This document shows positions 24,441 through 37,461 of a stretch of 64,000 nt of DNA, piece after piece. How positions within the stretch are numbered: position 1 is the first letter of the stretch; the number at the start of each line of letters is the position of its first letter. The position numbers and the translations under genes are program-made. The DNA is from Malurus cyaneus samueli (lineage: Eukaryota > Chordata > Aves > Passeriformes > Maluridae): the NCBI GenBank assembly GCA_009741485.1, contig CM019217.1, positions 31,472,061 to 31,536,060 on the forward strand. Reading direction: 5' to 3'. The notes beneath the pieces were generated by a model. It had not been told where the DNA came from, made no database searches, and saw only the letters and a list, made by a program, of their open reading frames with translations.

Positions 24441-25333
24441 TTCAACAAACAGATTTTTACAGCTCAACCGCTCTTGGTAAGATTTTTTTCTTCTTGAGGT
24501 TTTGAAAGTAAAGCACTTTGATAGCAACAATTCTGGCAGTGGGTAGATATTACAATAGAAACCTTGCAATATTATTGCATCAAGCTGTTTAGAACTTTTC
24601 TTTCCCGTAGGGAATTTATCTTCAATTAAATATACTAAAAATAATAAGTTGGAGTATCTTTCAATTTGAAAGTTCCGTAAGAGACATTAATTACTTGATG
24701 TACGTAAAGCATATTTTTCTGAGATTGCTACAGGGCATTGAAACTTTCTTCTTTTGGAATGCAATTTCTTCATTTTTGTTAAGCCTGACATACTCTTGTA
24801 AGAATGTCTCTGTGAGGATGACTGGCATCATCTTTAACTGAAATGAGCTATTTGATTTCCTTCTTATATTGGAATGCTAATGCTAAATAATTTAAACAAT
24901 AATGGACTGCAGAATTTTATTTACGTTTATAAATAAAATTCCTATTTTTTTTTTCTCCTTTTCTTGTTGCCTTCATAGGAGTGTTATAATAAAACAATCT
25001 GTCATATGCAGGAGTTCTTTCTCCTCCATGACTATTTTGTTGGCCAAAAATGCTTAGGCAATTGCCTGAACAGGGTTGTGTTGTGTCAAAGAACTAGACA
25101 CCAAAATGCCTCCAGATTTGCATGAAGTGCTAACCAGATTTGCTGTAAAGTAGCAATCAAAGTAACTCAGTTAGGAGTACAGTATTATACAGGCTGGTAT
25201 TTCACCTTGTTAACAAGAACATAAAAAACTTTATTAGAAATTTGAAAATCAGAGATATCCATATAATCAATGGAAATGCCTCAAGAAAGCTGGTTAGCTG
25301 ATACAGAATTCCCCATCAAGTTCTTGCATAAAG

Positions 25334-25402
25334 TCTCAAATACTCATAAGAGTGCCATACAGAAGGTTGATGATAATGAGCACTCTTATGAATTTTCTGA
25401 GA
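25334..25402. other. 69-nt imperfect hairpin, intronic
   Basis: A perfect 12-bp stem joins TCATAAGAGTGC (25344-25355) with GCACTCTTATGA (25380-25391). Outwards, eight more pairs form (25334-25340 with 25395-25402, and 25342 with 25393), with two single mismatches and a one-base bulge at 25397. Inwards, CAT (25356-25358) pairs with ATG (25376-25378) past a bulged A, leaving a loop of about 17 nt. The total is about 23 pairs, in the size range of a pre-miRNA. It could instead be a remnant of a short inverted-repeat transposon or chance. I do not recognise the arms as a known microRNA. Confidence 0.5.
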
Positions 25403-25749
25403 GCCGTCATTTTCTCATTAAACAAACATCTGGTTGCTATTTGCTCCATTTCCCTAGTAACTATTTCTGGGCTTCAATTTGGTTACTGGGATAACTACTC
25501 ATTTTTATAAACATACAATGTGTCTGAATCACTGAGAGGAAGAGGGAGCCTATTAATTATGACAGAGAGGGAACAATGTGAGAGGTTTCATTGAAAAGTA
25601 TGAAGTTTCATTTTTCTCAATAAAAGTACAGCACTATGGAACATCATTATGAAGACATCAGAAGCCAAAACAATGAATGTATGTCTATACAAGTTGGAGC
25701 AGAGGTACAGAGGGAGAAAGAAGAGAAAGACACAACTTCTTGCTTCTTT

Positions 25750-25752
25750 NNN
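25750..25752. other. Assembly gap or ambiguous bases (NNN)
   Basis: Three N bases separate a CTTCTTT run from an A(8) run. This is an unresolved point of the assembly, so the true length of the homopolymer junction is unknown. Confidence 0.98.
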
Positions 25753-27543
25753 AAAAAAAAATTAAATAATTGAAGCAGACATTCTTATTTTTCACCTCTA
25801 GAATCTGGATATGCAGGAGGGAGCTTGGTCTCTTTGACAGTCAGCAAATCTTGAGGGAAAAAACTCCCAAACCAACACAGAAACAAAGAAAAATGCCCAA
25901 ACCCAGCTCCAGAAACTCAGTAAGAGGAACAATGTTCAAAGTCTACCATAAACACCAATTTTTAAAATTTACAGAAATTTAGTTGTCTGAGTTAAATTGT
26001 GTCCAAAAGGATAAATTTTATTAAAATAATGTCTGGAGAAAGCAGACTGACTCATCAAATGAGAGCTGACAAAAGCAGCAAAATCCAGATAAGTCCCATG
26101 TACACAGAAAGGTTTTTATTTTAATATAACTGTACAATAGATTGTAAGCTTTGTAGGAATGTACACTCAGTGCAGAAAATTAGAAACATTCCATTTTTTA
26201 GTCTGATTTAATAATATTTACCACTTGCTGGGTGTCTCAGAGAATGGACTCTCAGGCCTTTGAGAAAATCTGGTCTTTATAGTGACATAGAAAGGAGAAA
26301 TTAATGGTTCTGTCTGTTCCCCAAAGCACCCCATACAGACAGGAAAAGGCCATAACATCTAGTCTAAATCCCTAGACTGTGTGCTTGCTTTTCTCTGTTG
26401 ATTCTGTAGGACTTGTGTATGGTGGGTACAGATTGGGGCCACCTTGAATTACTCTTCTCAATTTCTTGTATTGGCTGCTCTGATAAGTGCCAGGATCAGT
26501 CTATGGCTTCACTGTATTAAATATATAAAATCTATAGAGGGAAGCTTGGATGGGGCCAATCAGGCTCTGACTGTGAGTTAACAAATGCTGGCTGTTCCCA
26601 GGAACTTTGTGGCAAAGATTATACTGGTACATCTGAAGATTTAGAGCTTTTCCAAAAGTTAATCACATTATCAATATAAATTCCAATCTACTTCTGCTAC
26701 AATTGCTTTTAACTCAATACTGTGATATGACTTTAACTAATCTGAAATTTCTGAAGATACATCTTTTCCCCACTTACCTTTTTCAATAAGGAATTAAAAG
26801 CCCATTGGTATCAACAGTAAAACTTCCTTTAGCAAAAATTTCAGTATGATTTGGGTTTGCTATTAGGTTTTCATTAGAAAATATGTTCAAAATAATGCAT
26901 TAGGTTAGACTTTAACATGCTCATGTTAAAAAAAAAAGTATATAAGTTTGAAAAAAATTTTTAAAAAGAATTGCATTTAACTCGTTGTCATTTCCACTAC
27001 CAGACACTAGAGGGAAAAAATGTTCCATGTTTTTAGACCATTAATATGCAAACCAAACTGTAATATATTCCATTTTATGCAGCACATCTCAGAATAAGAA
27101 TGCAGAGTATAACACATTTGTTATAGATTTTCTACTTGTAGCAGGAAATTATTAATTTTCCTCCATATTTTTATGGCTTCACTAAATTAGCAGTCAGACA
27201 TGGGATTCATAACAGTATTCTTTACTAAATAGTCATCTGCTATCAAGATGTGATACAGTCTGGTTATTTAATCCTTGCAGAGTGTGAAAATCCATTAAAA
27301 TACAATGTATTTTTATTACAGTGTAACAACTTTTTCTGGTGATGATAGCTGGTTTGTTTAGTTCCTGTCTGTGGATAAGTTTTTGTGAACATGTTCATTC
27401 ACAGAAACTGTATTTTTTTCTTTTCTATGAAATGTATCCTAATTTTCATAACCACAAAGAAATTCTTCTATGTGATTGTTTCTTAAAGTAAGTCTGACAG
27501 GTTTTTTTTTTAATTGAACTCCATACTCTGTGTTCTGCTTTAC

Positions 27544-27559
27544 CACACACACACACACA
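27544..27559 (+). repeat. (CA)8 microsatellite
   Basis: This is eight CA dinucleotides followed by a run of A. It is short and only potentially polymorphic. Confidence 0.85.
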
Positions 27560-30500
27560 AAAAACCTACATGAAAATATGGACTAATACCTTTGCAAAAT
27601 CCATATAATTTGAATATATATATCCAGATAGATATCAAAATACATTTTACTTGAAATAGTCAGGAGATTTTAGAAAATTCAGTGGTGTTTTCTCCCAGAC
27701 AGGCACACAAAGCAGAAACATTAAACAGGTATGGGTAACAGGGAGCACAACAGATGTGTGCAGGTGTGCTCCACAAACTAAGGCAAAAAACATCCTAACC
27801 CAGATGTTGGGAAGTCTTTAGTATTACTGGGTATACGGAATTATGGGACAATACTGAAAACAGTGGGTTGTTTCCTGCTTTCTTTCTCTCTGGTTGTTTT
27901 GGTTACAACTCAACACAACGTGCTGTTTGTACTGATGACGGATGTGATTTGGATTCTCAAAGAAGCCCAAAGAAACTCAATTTCTGCTTCTCCCTGAACC
28001 TGAATGAGGTCTGGGCATCCAGGTCCGTGGGGTCCATTTTAGAACCTCAGAGCAGGGTTATCCTATGAAGACATGTCTTTCCTTACTTCCTTTGCTGAGT
28101 CTCAGTGGGTCAGTTTCGGCAGAAGGTGTGGGAATACTCCGTGTAGGGCAGAGTTGCGTGTTCTGTTTTCATATTGATAGATGCAAGAAACAGAGTGAAA
28201 GGGAGGAAGGATAAATAGGAGTGCCAGGCAGGAGAATTACTCAATATAATTGGTTACCCCTTGTCTGAGTGCTACAGTACAGTGAGAAATGATGCTGTGC
28301 TTCTTCTGCTAGGTGACAAAAGATGAATTGACAAGTGAAGAGTAATATGAGCTTCTATTTGATACTCATTTGGTAGGTGAGAAGACAAGGCTGCAAGTAC
28401 ATTTGGGGACCATGAAGGTAGAAAAAGATGATCATAAAAAGCAAATGACATCTTTCTCCAAAATTATTTGGTTTGTTTGTTGTTTTTCAGGAGTCCCCGA
28501 ATTTTTGATGAGGTTATATTCTAAAGTGTAAATATACCTGAATGTGAAGGAAAAGAGCTCTAAAACCAGATTGGTTGGTTTAGTCATCTTGAAATAGATA
28601 ATTTTATATAGATGGGATTCTAAACAGCTACTTTAAATAACTCTGAAGATTTAATACTTTTATTTATCCTTGTACAAATGTAAATTTATTTTTCTGAAAA
28701 TTATCTTAACAATTCTTCAAAATTCCAGTGCCTCTTGCAAAGTAAGGGCTTGATTTTTAATCAAAATATGCTATTAATTAGATAAACCGAAGCAACATAT
28801 ATGTAAAAGCAATACATCTGTAATGGAATGATATATAAAAGAAAGCAGTTCTTATGTTTTGGACAGCTTCATTCATAATGTATAGCAAATGTGACTACTT
28901 AGCAAGGCCAAAACAATTTCCTGACAATGACTTCCAAAAATGAGTAGTTGCATGATCTGAGCACATATCCATGCGATTGCTGATGCAGTTATTAAATGTC
29001 ATCTTCAGTTTTAAACAAGCTTAATCACTCCTGCTAATATTAATGAGATTGATGTATGTTCAGCAGGGGGAAAAATATATCCCTAATGAATGAGAGCTGT
29101 CACTGAGATTTCTGATTGTGTTAAATGGTTTAATTTTCTACAGTTTTATTGCATTGTTTTCTAACATTAGAAGAACTTTGACTGTGCTGTGAGTTATGAT
29201 CAAGAAAATGTACCTAAAAAAATACCAGTTTAACTTGGTTTGTGAGAGTCAGACTTCTGCCATAAACTTGATATAAACTTAAATAATTTCTGTAATACTC
29301 CTAGAGGCATCTATCACTGCTACCTCCACTTTATTTCTTTTTCTATATTTATACCAGAGACAATTTGACATCATGTACCTGTATATAAAAAAATATATGT
29401 GTGGTGCCTGATTTTTTTTATGTGTATAAAACCAAGATTTTTCTCCTGTAGCATAGCTCTACATAGTAGTTTAAAAATAGTTAGTCTAAAAGGAAGTAAA
29501 GAGAGGTCCCTATGGAAGACTGTATATATTCAGAAAAAAAACTTAATTTTGTTCTGTGACTTCTAATTTTTTGTCTCCACCTAATTCCTCGAGATTCTGT
29601 GAATGGCAAATGTAGTGTTTTTCCAGTATTGAAATCATAACCAATAATGTTTTTAAAATAGGACTCTAAGATATGCCAAGCTCTTAATCTCTAGAAACAT
29701 TTTCGTGTAATCTAGAAGAAACAGGAAAATATATTTTGTTAAACTACTAACAAAGATTAAGTGCAATTCAAGCTGGATTAACTGCTGTACTCAGTATCAG
29801 TCCTTTCTGTTTCATAGTACTACTATCCTTAATGGCACTAAATGTTACTGAGAGAATTAACAGAACAGCAGCTGAGAATTAGTGCAAAAAGCCAAAATGA
29901 AAGATCTGGCACAATCTTAGTTTCTTTGTGTTGCCTCCACAGTGTTCTTATCTTTCCTGCTGCAGCAGTATTTATATACATAGTCCTCAAATATCAGCCA
30001 ACCCTCCTGGACAATTTTACTTCCGGGGCCATATCCTCTGAAAAGGTTGAAGTGTAGGGCTGTGATCCTGCTTTTCTGCCTGACTTCTTCTCATTTCATG
30101 TTCACTGCAGCCAAAGCTGCCTCTGCCTCAAGTTCCTCACAAGTTCTTCCTTGTTCACCAGTACCAGGTGTGATGTGGCACCTTTCCTGTTGCCCGTGCC
30201 GGGAGGTTTTCTTCAGTGCTCTCAACAAACCTGGGCTGCTCGAGCCCTTCTGTATTATCCTTCTGGCAAGTATCAGGGTGGCTGAAGACTTCCTGGAGAA
30301 TGAGGGCCTTGTAGAAACTTTGCTTCTGTGTCTCAGAGATGCTCTTTCAAATTTGATTGAAAAATTTCAAACATGAGAAAAGGGAACATTCAGACAGGAA
30401 TGTCTTTAAAGCATATTTTTTTTAGGTTTTATGGTATTTGAAGATTTTACCTGAAAAAGTATTTCTTAGTATTTAGAAGTCAAGACTGATCCTTCTGCTG

Positions 30501-31415
30501 GAAATGTATTTGTCAATTAATTTTACTTTGTCTTGTTTTTACATCCTAGTATATACAGGAAAAGATTATAAATAGCTAAAAAATATGAAAAAAATTGAAA
30601 AATAATCTATTTTGCTTTCTTCATGTAGATGGAAAAATATTTTTTCATCTGTTCTCTCTTGTGCTGTTATTTTAGTTCTAACCCAACTCCAGGATAGTGT
30701 CTAATATAAGAACTGGGACATTTTAGCACAGCTCCTGATAGAGTAAAATATTAATTGGTGGGTAATATTTGTAATGCCAATTCTAGCTGTTAGATGGCCA
30801 ATTTCAGTTAACACTGGTAAAAAAATGTGAGTCTAAAAATTAAATGCAGCTTTGAAAACCTGAACTAAAGTTATTAAAAAAGGCTATGACTGAATATGCT
30901 GCAACTTCTTATCCCTGCTGTCTCTACAGTCAAATCATTACTAAACCCATTCTTCAAGTGGCCTGTGTTGGCTGTGTAAGCGGCCTACAAAACCATTTCT
31001 GTATGAACAAAATTGAAGCCTGCATTATGTATATTCCTAGCACAGCTGGATGGTCCTTTCTGAGGTCTACGTTGGGGCCATTTCAGATGCAGCTAAATTG
31101 ACTGCAGACTCTGTTCTAGCCAGATCCCCACAGAGTAGTAAGAATCAAAGTCATGGCTGTGTCTTGACTAGCAAGTAGGTTGGAAAGTACTTCATTTATA
31201 TGTGTATAGCCATCTTTCCACTGCAGCTCATAGTGCAGGAACCATGTTTGCCTACTCCTTAAAATAGACCACTGTCAAATATTACAACAGCTTTCATAAT
31301 ATCCTGGTTTAAAAAGTGACTGCAAAGATTCAGTGCTGCCATGCACTGACTTGCTAGCTTGTAGACCTATTTGGTCAGCTTTGGAAGATTAAAAAAGAGT
31401 TTTCAATAGTAATTC

Positions 31416-31435
31416 TTTTTTTTTTTTTTTTTTTT
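31416..31435 (+). repeat. Homopolymer T(20)
   Basis: An uninterrupted run of 20 T lies about 140 bp before the minus-orientation CR1 copy. It is not obviously part of that element, since CR1 lacks a poly(A) tail. Confidence 0.9.
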
Positions 31436-31574
31436 AAGAAATGCACTTTGTACTTCAGTTAGATTTTTGTTTTGAAAGACTTATCCAGTAATTGTTTCTC
31501 TTATAAAAATCAAAACTGTCCAGTTACTTACTTATGCATATTCACAAGTCATCTCGCCTGAGAAATTTTCATAT

Positions 31575-32200
31575 AATCATAGAATACCAAGTTGGAAGGC
31601 TCCTCAAGGGGGATTGACCTTTATTGGCAAGAGCATAGCATGACCATAATCTAGGCAAAATGTCTCAGGACTATGTGCAGCTGAATCTTAAAAATGTCCA
31701 GTGCTGGGGAATCCCACACTTCCCTGGGGAGATTATTCCAAGCATTATTTCATGTGAAAATTCTTGTGTCAAATGAATCTCTTCAGGAGTTAATTGTAAT
31801 CTTCACCCCTTGTATATAACATGTGATGTGACTCCTTGTAAAAAGGGAGTTATCTTAGCCTTTAAATACAGGAACAATGATAATAAGTTCTTCCCAAGAT
31901 TTCTTCTCTGAAGGCCGAACAAGTCCAGTCATCTCAGGCTTTCCTCATGGCCTTCTGGTCATTTGGTCATCTTTGTAGTCTTCTCTGCACCCTCCCCAGC
32001 TTGTCCACATCTTTTTTTGTTAAGTGGGGATCAAAACTGAACTCCGTGTTCCAGGTGTGGCCTGACAAGCACTGCACAGGTGGCATAATGACTTCTCTGT
32101 CCCTGCTGATGATGCCCTCATTGGTGCTGCCCATCATCCTGTTGGCTTTTTCTGATGCAGCAGCAAACTCATTCATGTTGAGCTTGTCGTCTATCAGATG
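31575..32200 (-). mobile_element. CR1 LINE fragment, minus orientation, longest copy in the window
   Basis: It starts with AATCATAGAAT, the reverse complement of the CR1 terminal repeat, followed by AGTTGGAAGGC. Further on it has CACACTTCCCTGGGGAG, CTGCACCCTCCCCAGCTTGT, TTCCAGGTGTGGCCTGAC, and ends near TTCATGTTGAGCTTGTCG. The order matches a CR1 3' region read in reverse over about 620 bp. It is diverged, with many substitutions, and codes for nothing intact. Open frames on either strand here are shadows of it. Confidence 0.88.
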
Positions 32201-35200
32201 TCAAATAAACAGATCAACAGCAACCATTGTAATCATCCATCTAGTACTGATTAACTTTTGAAAATGGTCTGCATTTAAACTGCAGGTGCAAGCATTATGA
32301 GAGAGCTGCACTGTATTCATCATTAAGTTACTACTTTACTAAAATATTTTTTGTGGTCTAATTCATACATGCACATATAAAATGCTAAATTTGCAGATTA
32401 TTGGCTCAGGAAAGATTCTTGACTTGGACACCCATCTGTTTTTCACCCATCTGTAAATTTTTAGAGATGTCGTTACTATTTTATACTTGACTTTTCTCTG
32501 AATATCGAATTTTGAGACCAGACTGGTTTTTAATCTTGTTTGAAATGAGTGGAGCTTGATAGGCATGTAAATCCTGTGTGGGTATTGCAAGAAAAAATAT
32601 AGAATATGGTTCTCCCATTATATTTTAATCCATACTTGAAAGCTATCTAAAATATTTTTAAAAATGTATTTCAAATGTAAATTTAAACTTCATAAGACAA
32701 CATAAATCTTCTCTATGGTAACATTATTCACTGAATTAATGGCATTCTTTAATAAAATAAACATATTCCTAACGATGGCTTTGGCTGGCTCTTTGCAGAG
32801 TTTTTCACAAGTAGTGTGATCATAGCTCTCGGAAAGTCAGTGGGCAGAATTATAGTGTCCAATATGCAAATTCAGATCATGGTTTGATCATTTCGTCTCT
32901 GAAAAACTTAGAAGTATTTGAAGATCTTGAGAAGTTAATCTCCCTCAGATGTGACTGATTCCAGAGCCATCTTTTGCATATAGATATGATCTGGACCTGA
33001 ACCAAAGCTTTTATCTGTACTCTTTCTGGTTAAATGGAGAAGGAAAGTGTTTAGAAGCTTAAGTGAATTTCATCCAGCTTTGATCCCTGCCTATACCAAC
33101 TATTCAGGCATATTGACTAATAGACATGCTTTCAGGACTCTGAAGAACCCACCTCTTCCTTCTATGCCCATCTTCTTACACTGAGTGATTCTGATTTGGT
33201 TGACTACAAAGGCTGTTTGTTATTTTCCGTGTGTAACTGAAACTGTTCAAGTTCACAGTCATCTACCAAGAAAAGTATCGAGGATAAGCAATAATAGCTA
33301 AGAAAATAAAGTTATTTCCTAAATTATAGTATAAACCATCTGTCTTTTGCAAAATTATTTTAAATTAAATGTGCAGAGTAAGATCTGAACCAAGATAAAA
33401 TGTTGCTAGTGAGCCGAATTACAACTGGTGACAATTAAAATATCCCCTGAAGTTCTATAGAATTTTTATGTGGAAATAATAAAAAAAATATTATTTCACA
33501 AACCTGTAGCTGGCCAGAAATTTCATATATCCTGAACTACCATGTCTCCCAATAGCATGGGATTTGTAAATTACAGAAATAAATAGATCTCTAGAAGCTC
33601 AGTGTTTCATAAAATGTCTATCTGTTCAGGTTATAGAACAGAAAGTTGTTCCTGTGGTAAACATAGTAACTTCTGGCTTTATACTTCTTACAGTAGGTAG
33701 CACATGTCATCATGAATGGAGAATTACACATACTTCATTTTTTAGTCCTTTTTCTATATGTGCATGATGTTCCTAAATTACCAAAAAGACAGAAATGTGG
33801 ATAACTTGTATCATGATGAATGAGGTGATTTAAAGAGCATTCTCACCCAGTCTGCAAATACAAAAATAATACAGATGAGAAACAGAATTATTGGATTATT
33901 TATATTCTCTGGGCTTTCTGAAAATGTTACATGCACAAATCTAAAAATGCTCCTCCTGTTTGATATTAAATCTGATTTTGTTTATTAAATAAAAGTTAAA
34001 AACAAAACTTATTGAGGATATGAACATCAGCTTTCGTAAGAGTTTCTATTTTTACCACGGCATTGTGCTGAAATAATTGGATAGATTTCAATATAATAAA
34101 ATTGGGGTTTTCTGAAAGGCCTATGGGAGAATAGTAATGATTGATTTTAGGCCTTGATAAGGGTACATTGTCAAATGCATATGACTTTAAATTTGAGAAA
34201 CCACTAAATAGATTTATTCTCAGTGCCTGTAGCCATGTATGGTTTCCTCAAAGTTGCTGTGATTATGTTGATTAAGTCAAGTAAACAAATTCGGACCTGG
34301 AAGTTTTCCTCCAATATCATTGCAAGAAAGTACAGAGAAGTGGCACATAGCTGTCTTCTCACTTTGTCTTCCATTTACCAGAAGGTGAGCACATATCCAG
34401 CAGGAGTACTTTTCCTGCAATGATCACTGCAGTTGCAATTTCCCTCTAACACAGAGACCTTTTCAGAGATAGCAAGATGAATGCATAGTAGCACAAACAC
34501 TGGCTCTTTCACTTTTTATGTTCTTTCATAGATGGTTTTTGACAAAGGAAGCCAGGGTTATATAAAACTGGAAGATTCATTCAGGCTACTAAATCTAATG
34601 TGTAACTTGTATTCATTCTTAAACACAACTGAGAGCAAATAAGGCAATTCTATTCCCAGAACAGTTAACTTCAAAAGAGAAAATGTCAGACTTGACAGAT
34701 TTGTTAACTTCAGTGACTGCACCAGCATTTAATGACACAAAAAGTATTTGCCAGAATAAAAAATTACCTGGAAGATTGCAAGTAGGTTTAATGGCAAGGT
34801 TTTGATAAAGGACATAATTTTTTTTTTTTTTAGTGTTTCAAATATTTAATGGTTATGATAATTGTTTTAGAAATTTTAGTAAAACCTCCATGAGACATTG
34901 CCATGTGTTTATAACATGAAGTACATCAGGATAGGTTATTTATATTATAGTTCCTGAAGATTTCCAGCAGCTGTATAAGAAATACATTCAAATTCACTTT
35001 ATTTTGACAATTGCCATTTGCAAAGGCACCAATTTTTTATTAACTTCATGGCATAAAAACTTCTGGACAAAAAGCTGCCCATCACTTAGTGATGGACACT
35101 GTGATATCCTTTCATATATCTACTAGACTATGGGATATGAAACATTTTTCTTCAGAGGCTTTCTCTGTATGCCATCCAACATCGATTTATCTTTATGAGA

Positions 35201-35391
35201 AGGAAAATAAGCAGCAGGTTTGGTCCTAATGTAATTAAATTATCTTCAAATGCCTCGTTCCTTTTGTTTTTGGAGCATACATGCACTGGAAGCAGAGCTC
35301 ATCATTTAGAGCCGGCATATCCTGCACTATTTGTGCCTCAAACTGCAGGAAGAAAGGGAGAAAAAAATCAAAGAGCAGAGAAGGAGACAGA

Positions 35392-35417
35392 ATGATAATA
35401 ATAATAACAATAATAAA
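35392..35417 (+). repeat. (ATA)n-type microsatellite
   Basis: This is an imperfect run of ATA/AAT triplets with one C interruption. It is low complexity. Confidence 0.7.
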
Positions 35418-36378
35418 AGCCAGTATAATTTTAGAAGAGATCCATCAATTTACTGTCTGTAGGAACGACATATCTTCGATATCTTCTGCTGGCTCAGGTC
35501 AGGCTGGACATGACACATTGCAGCTCTCTTAAGATTACTGGAAGCCCAGAATTTGTTACAGCCCTGCCCTAATGAAAGCAGCCATTCTTTTGAAAATAGA
35601 AAATTTGTTTTTCTGACCTTTTAGCAAAATCTATAGCACAAAATTGTAATAAGTGATAGGGTTTTTTGAGTTAAACTCTTGAACCAGCCTCACAACCATG
35701 AGATTTTTAAAAAATAATCCCTTTGCTCACAAAACGAAGGTGCAAACACTGATCCTATAGTATAACAAGGGAAAGCATTACCCATCAGCCTAAGATACTT
35801 AAAATAATGACTTCCTTAACAACTGTTTTTCTGAAACATCCTGCAGACCAAGGGATGTCTTTCCATCATTAATTTCTCTGGTATTATTTACTAGGGTTTT
35901 CCACACAGAATTTGCATTTATTTGTCCACAAAAAGTTCAGCCCAGTTTTCTGCTTTCTGTAAAAAGCATTATTTTATTTTCTTTAATCAAAAAAATGAGA
36001 TTTCTGGCTTTTTACCCTTGAATTTACTTCAAAAATTAATTCAGAATCTTATATGAATTCATCTATAGGGGCACTCTTATTCATTCTTAAACACACTTGA
36101 GTTCAAAGAAATGAATTCAGTTTTCAGAAGAGTTAACTTTACAGGGAAATAGGTTATGTCTGGTTTTTTCATTTTGGAAACTGAATTGTAATGAATTAGT
36201 ATGTTTAAACATAAAAAGATACTATGATGAAATAAAAAAATCCCAATCTACTCAAGTCTCATTAAACTTTTTTATAATGATGCTACTTCTTCTGGATTTG
36301 ATTTTTATTAAAAAATTCTTTTATTGCCTCTCAGGATTTTCTTCCAGAAAAGCATAGCTTTGAAATAACTACACTCTA

Positions 36379-36394
36379 TTTTTTTTTTTTTTTT
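36379..36394 (+). repeat. Homopolymer T(16) with G-rich flank
   Basis: Sixteen T are followed by GGAGGGGGGAAGGGGG. It is low complexity of the type prone to replication slippage. Confidence 0.85.
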
Positions 36395-37060
36395 GGAGGG
36401 GGGAAGGGGGATGAAATTACTAAAATAATAAAATGCAGTAATTGCTGCTAATGGAAATTTTCATGTGTGTTTCTTGTAGGGATTCTGTGCAATACCAATG
36501 GGCATGAGAAATGTACAATACCAGATGTATTCATGGTAGTTTGATAATTTTGCTAGATTTCTGTCATTGGCACTTTTGGGGATTGGGATTTCTTTTCATT
36601 TCTATGAAGTTCAGTAATCTCAGTGAACAAGGTTCTGTTCTGTAAGAAGCACCAAAAGATCACATATAATAATGTGTTCTCAGTGATTCATTTTATGTAT
36701 GAACAATATGCTTATAAATTATAAAATACTACTACACTCATTAAATACTTTAAATTATAGTCCCAATACTCTATATATGTACAATTAACTGAAATAAATG
36801 TGAGATTGATTTGTAATTTAAAGCCATGTATAACATGATTTTTAAACCTTAAATCTTGAATGGACTGCAGTCAAATTTTTATCAATTTTTAAATTTTCAT
36901 TATGAACTACAGGGAGCAGTGATTTCAAATAATCTTCCCTATTTACAGAGGAACAAATGCATGGCAGTCCCTACCTTTTTTTCCACCATATATCTAGGAT
37001 TTTTTCTAGTCTTGTATAGCCTATATTTGTTCTACCTGTATCTGAGGTATATGTTTTATA

Positions 37061-37461
37061 GGACAGACTGAAGAAACTGGATTGTTTAATCTGGAGAAAA
37101 GGAGGCTGAGGGATAACATTGCTGCTCTCTACAACTACCCAAAAGGGGGTTGTGGTGAAGTGGGGGTTAATCTCTTCTACCATGTCTCAGGTGTAAGGAT
37201 GAGAGGAATTGCCCTTAAACTGTGCATGGGAGGTTCCGATTAACAGATTAGAAAAAAATCCCCATCACTGAAAGAGTGGTTGGACATTAGAATATGTTTC
37301 CCAGGGAGGTGGTAGAGCCACTGTGAAAGTATTCAAGAGACATACGGATGTGGCACTTGGGGATACACTTTAGGGATTATCATGGTGGTGCTGGGTTGAT
37401 AGTTGGACTAGATGAATTTGAAGTCCTCTGCCAGCCTTGATGGTTCTGTGATTCTATGATC
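37061..37461 (+). mobile_element. CR1 LINE 3' fragment, plus orientation
   Basis: It follows CR1 order from GGACAGACTGAAGAAACTGG and GGAGAAAAGGAGGCTGAGGG through GAGTGGTTGGACATTAG, TTCCCAGGGAGGTGGTAGAG and GTTGGACTAGATGA to the terminal TGATTCTATGAT repeat at about 37449-37460. The whole 3' end is preserved, better than in the other copies. It is 5'-truncated, with no intact reading frame. Confidence 0.9.

Larger units (their letters stand above)
20426..31574. other. Intronic sequence without a recognisable gene
   Basis: This is AT-rich DNA. It holds an inverted repeat at 24417-24440, a 69-nt hairpin at 25334-25402, a 3-N gap at 25750-25752, a (CA)8 tract and a T(20) tract. A GC-richer block at about 29930-30380 contains an open frame (30047-30376, no ATG considered reliable) that I do not recognise. 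Small AT-rich homopolymers are frequent. Confidence 0.7.
32201..37060. other. Intronic sequence without a recognisable gene
   Basis: This is AT-rich DNA with a short (AAT)-type microsatellite at 35392-35417 and a T(16) tract at 36379-36394 followed by a G-rich run. I see no gene, RNA gene or identifiable mobile element. Confidence 0.7.

Noticed and set aside
31947..32261. Open frames on both strands at the end of a GC-richer block
   Set aside because: They lie in the minus-orientation CR1 copy at 31575-32200.
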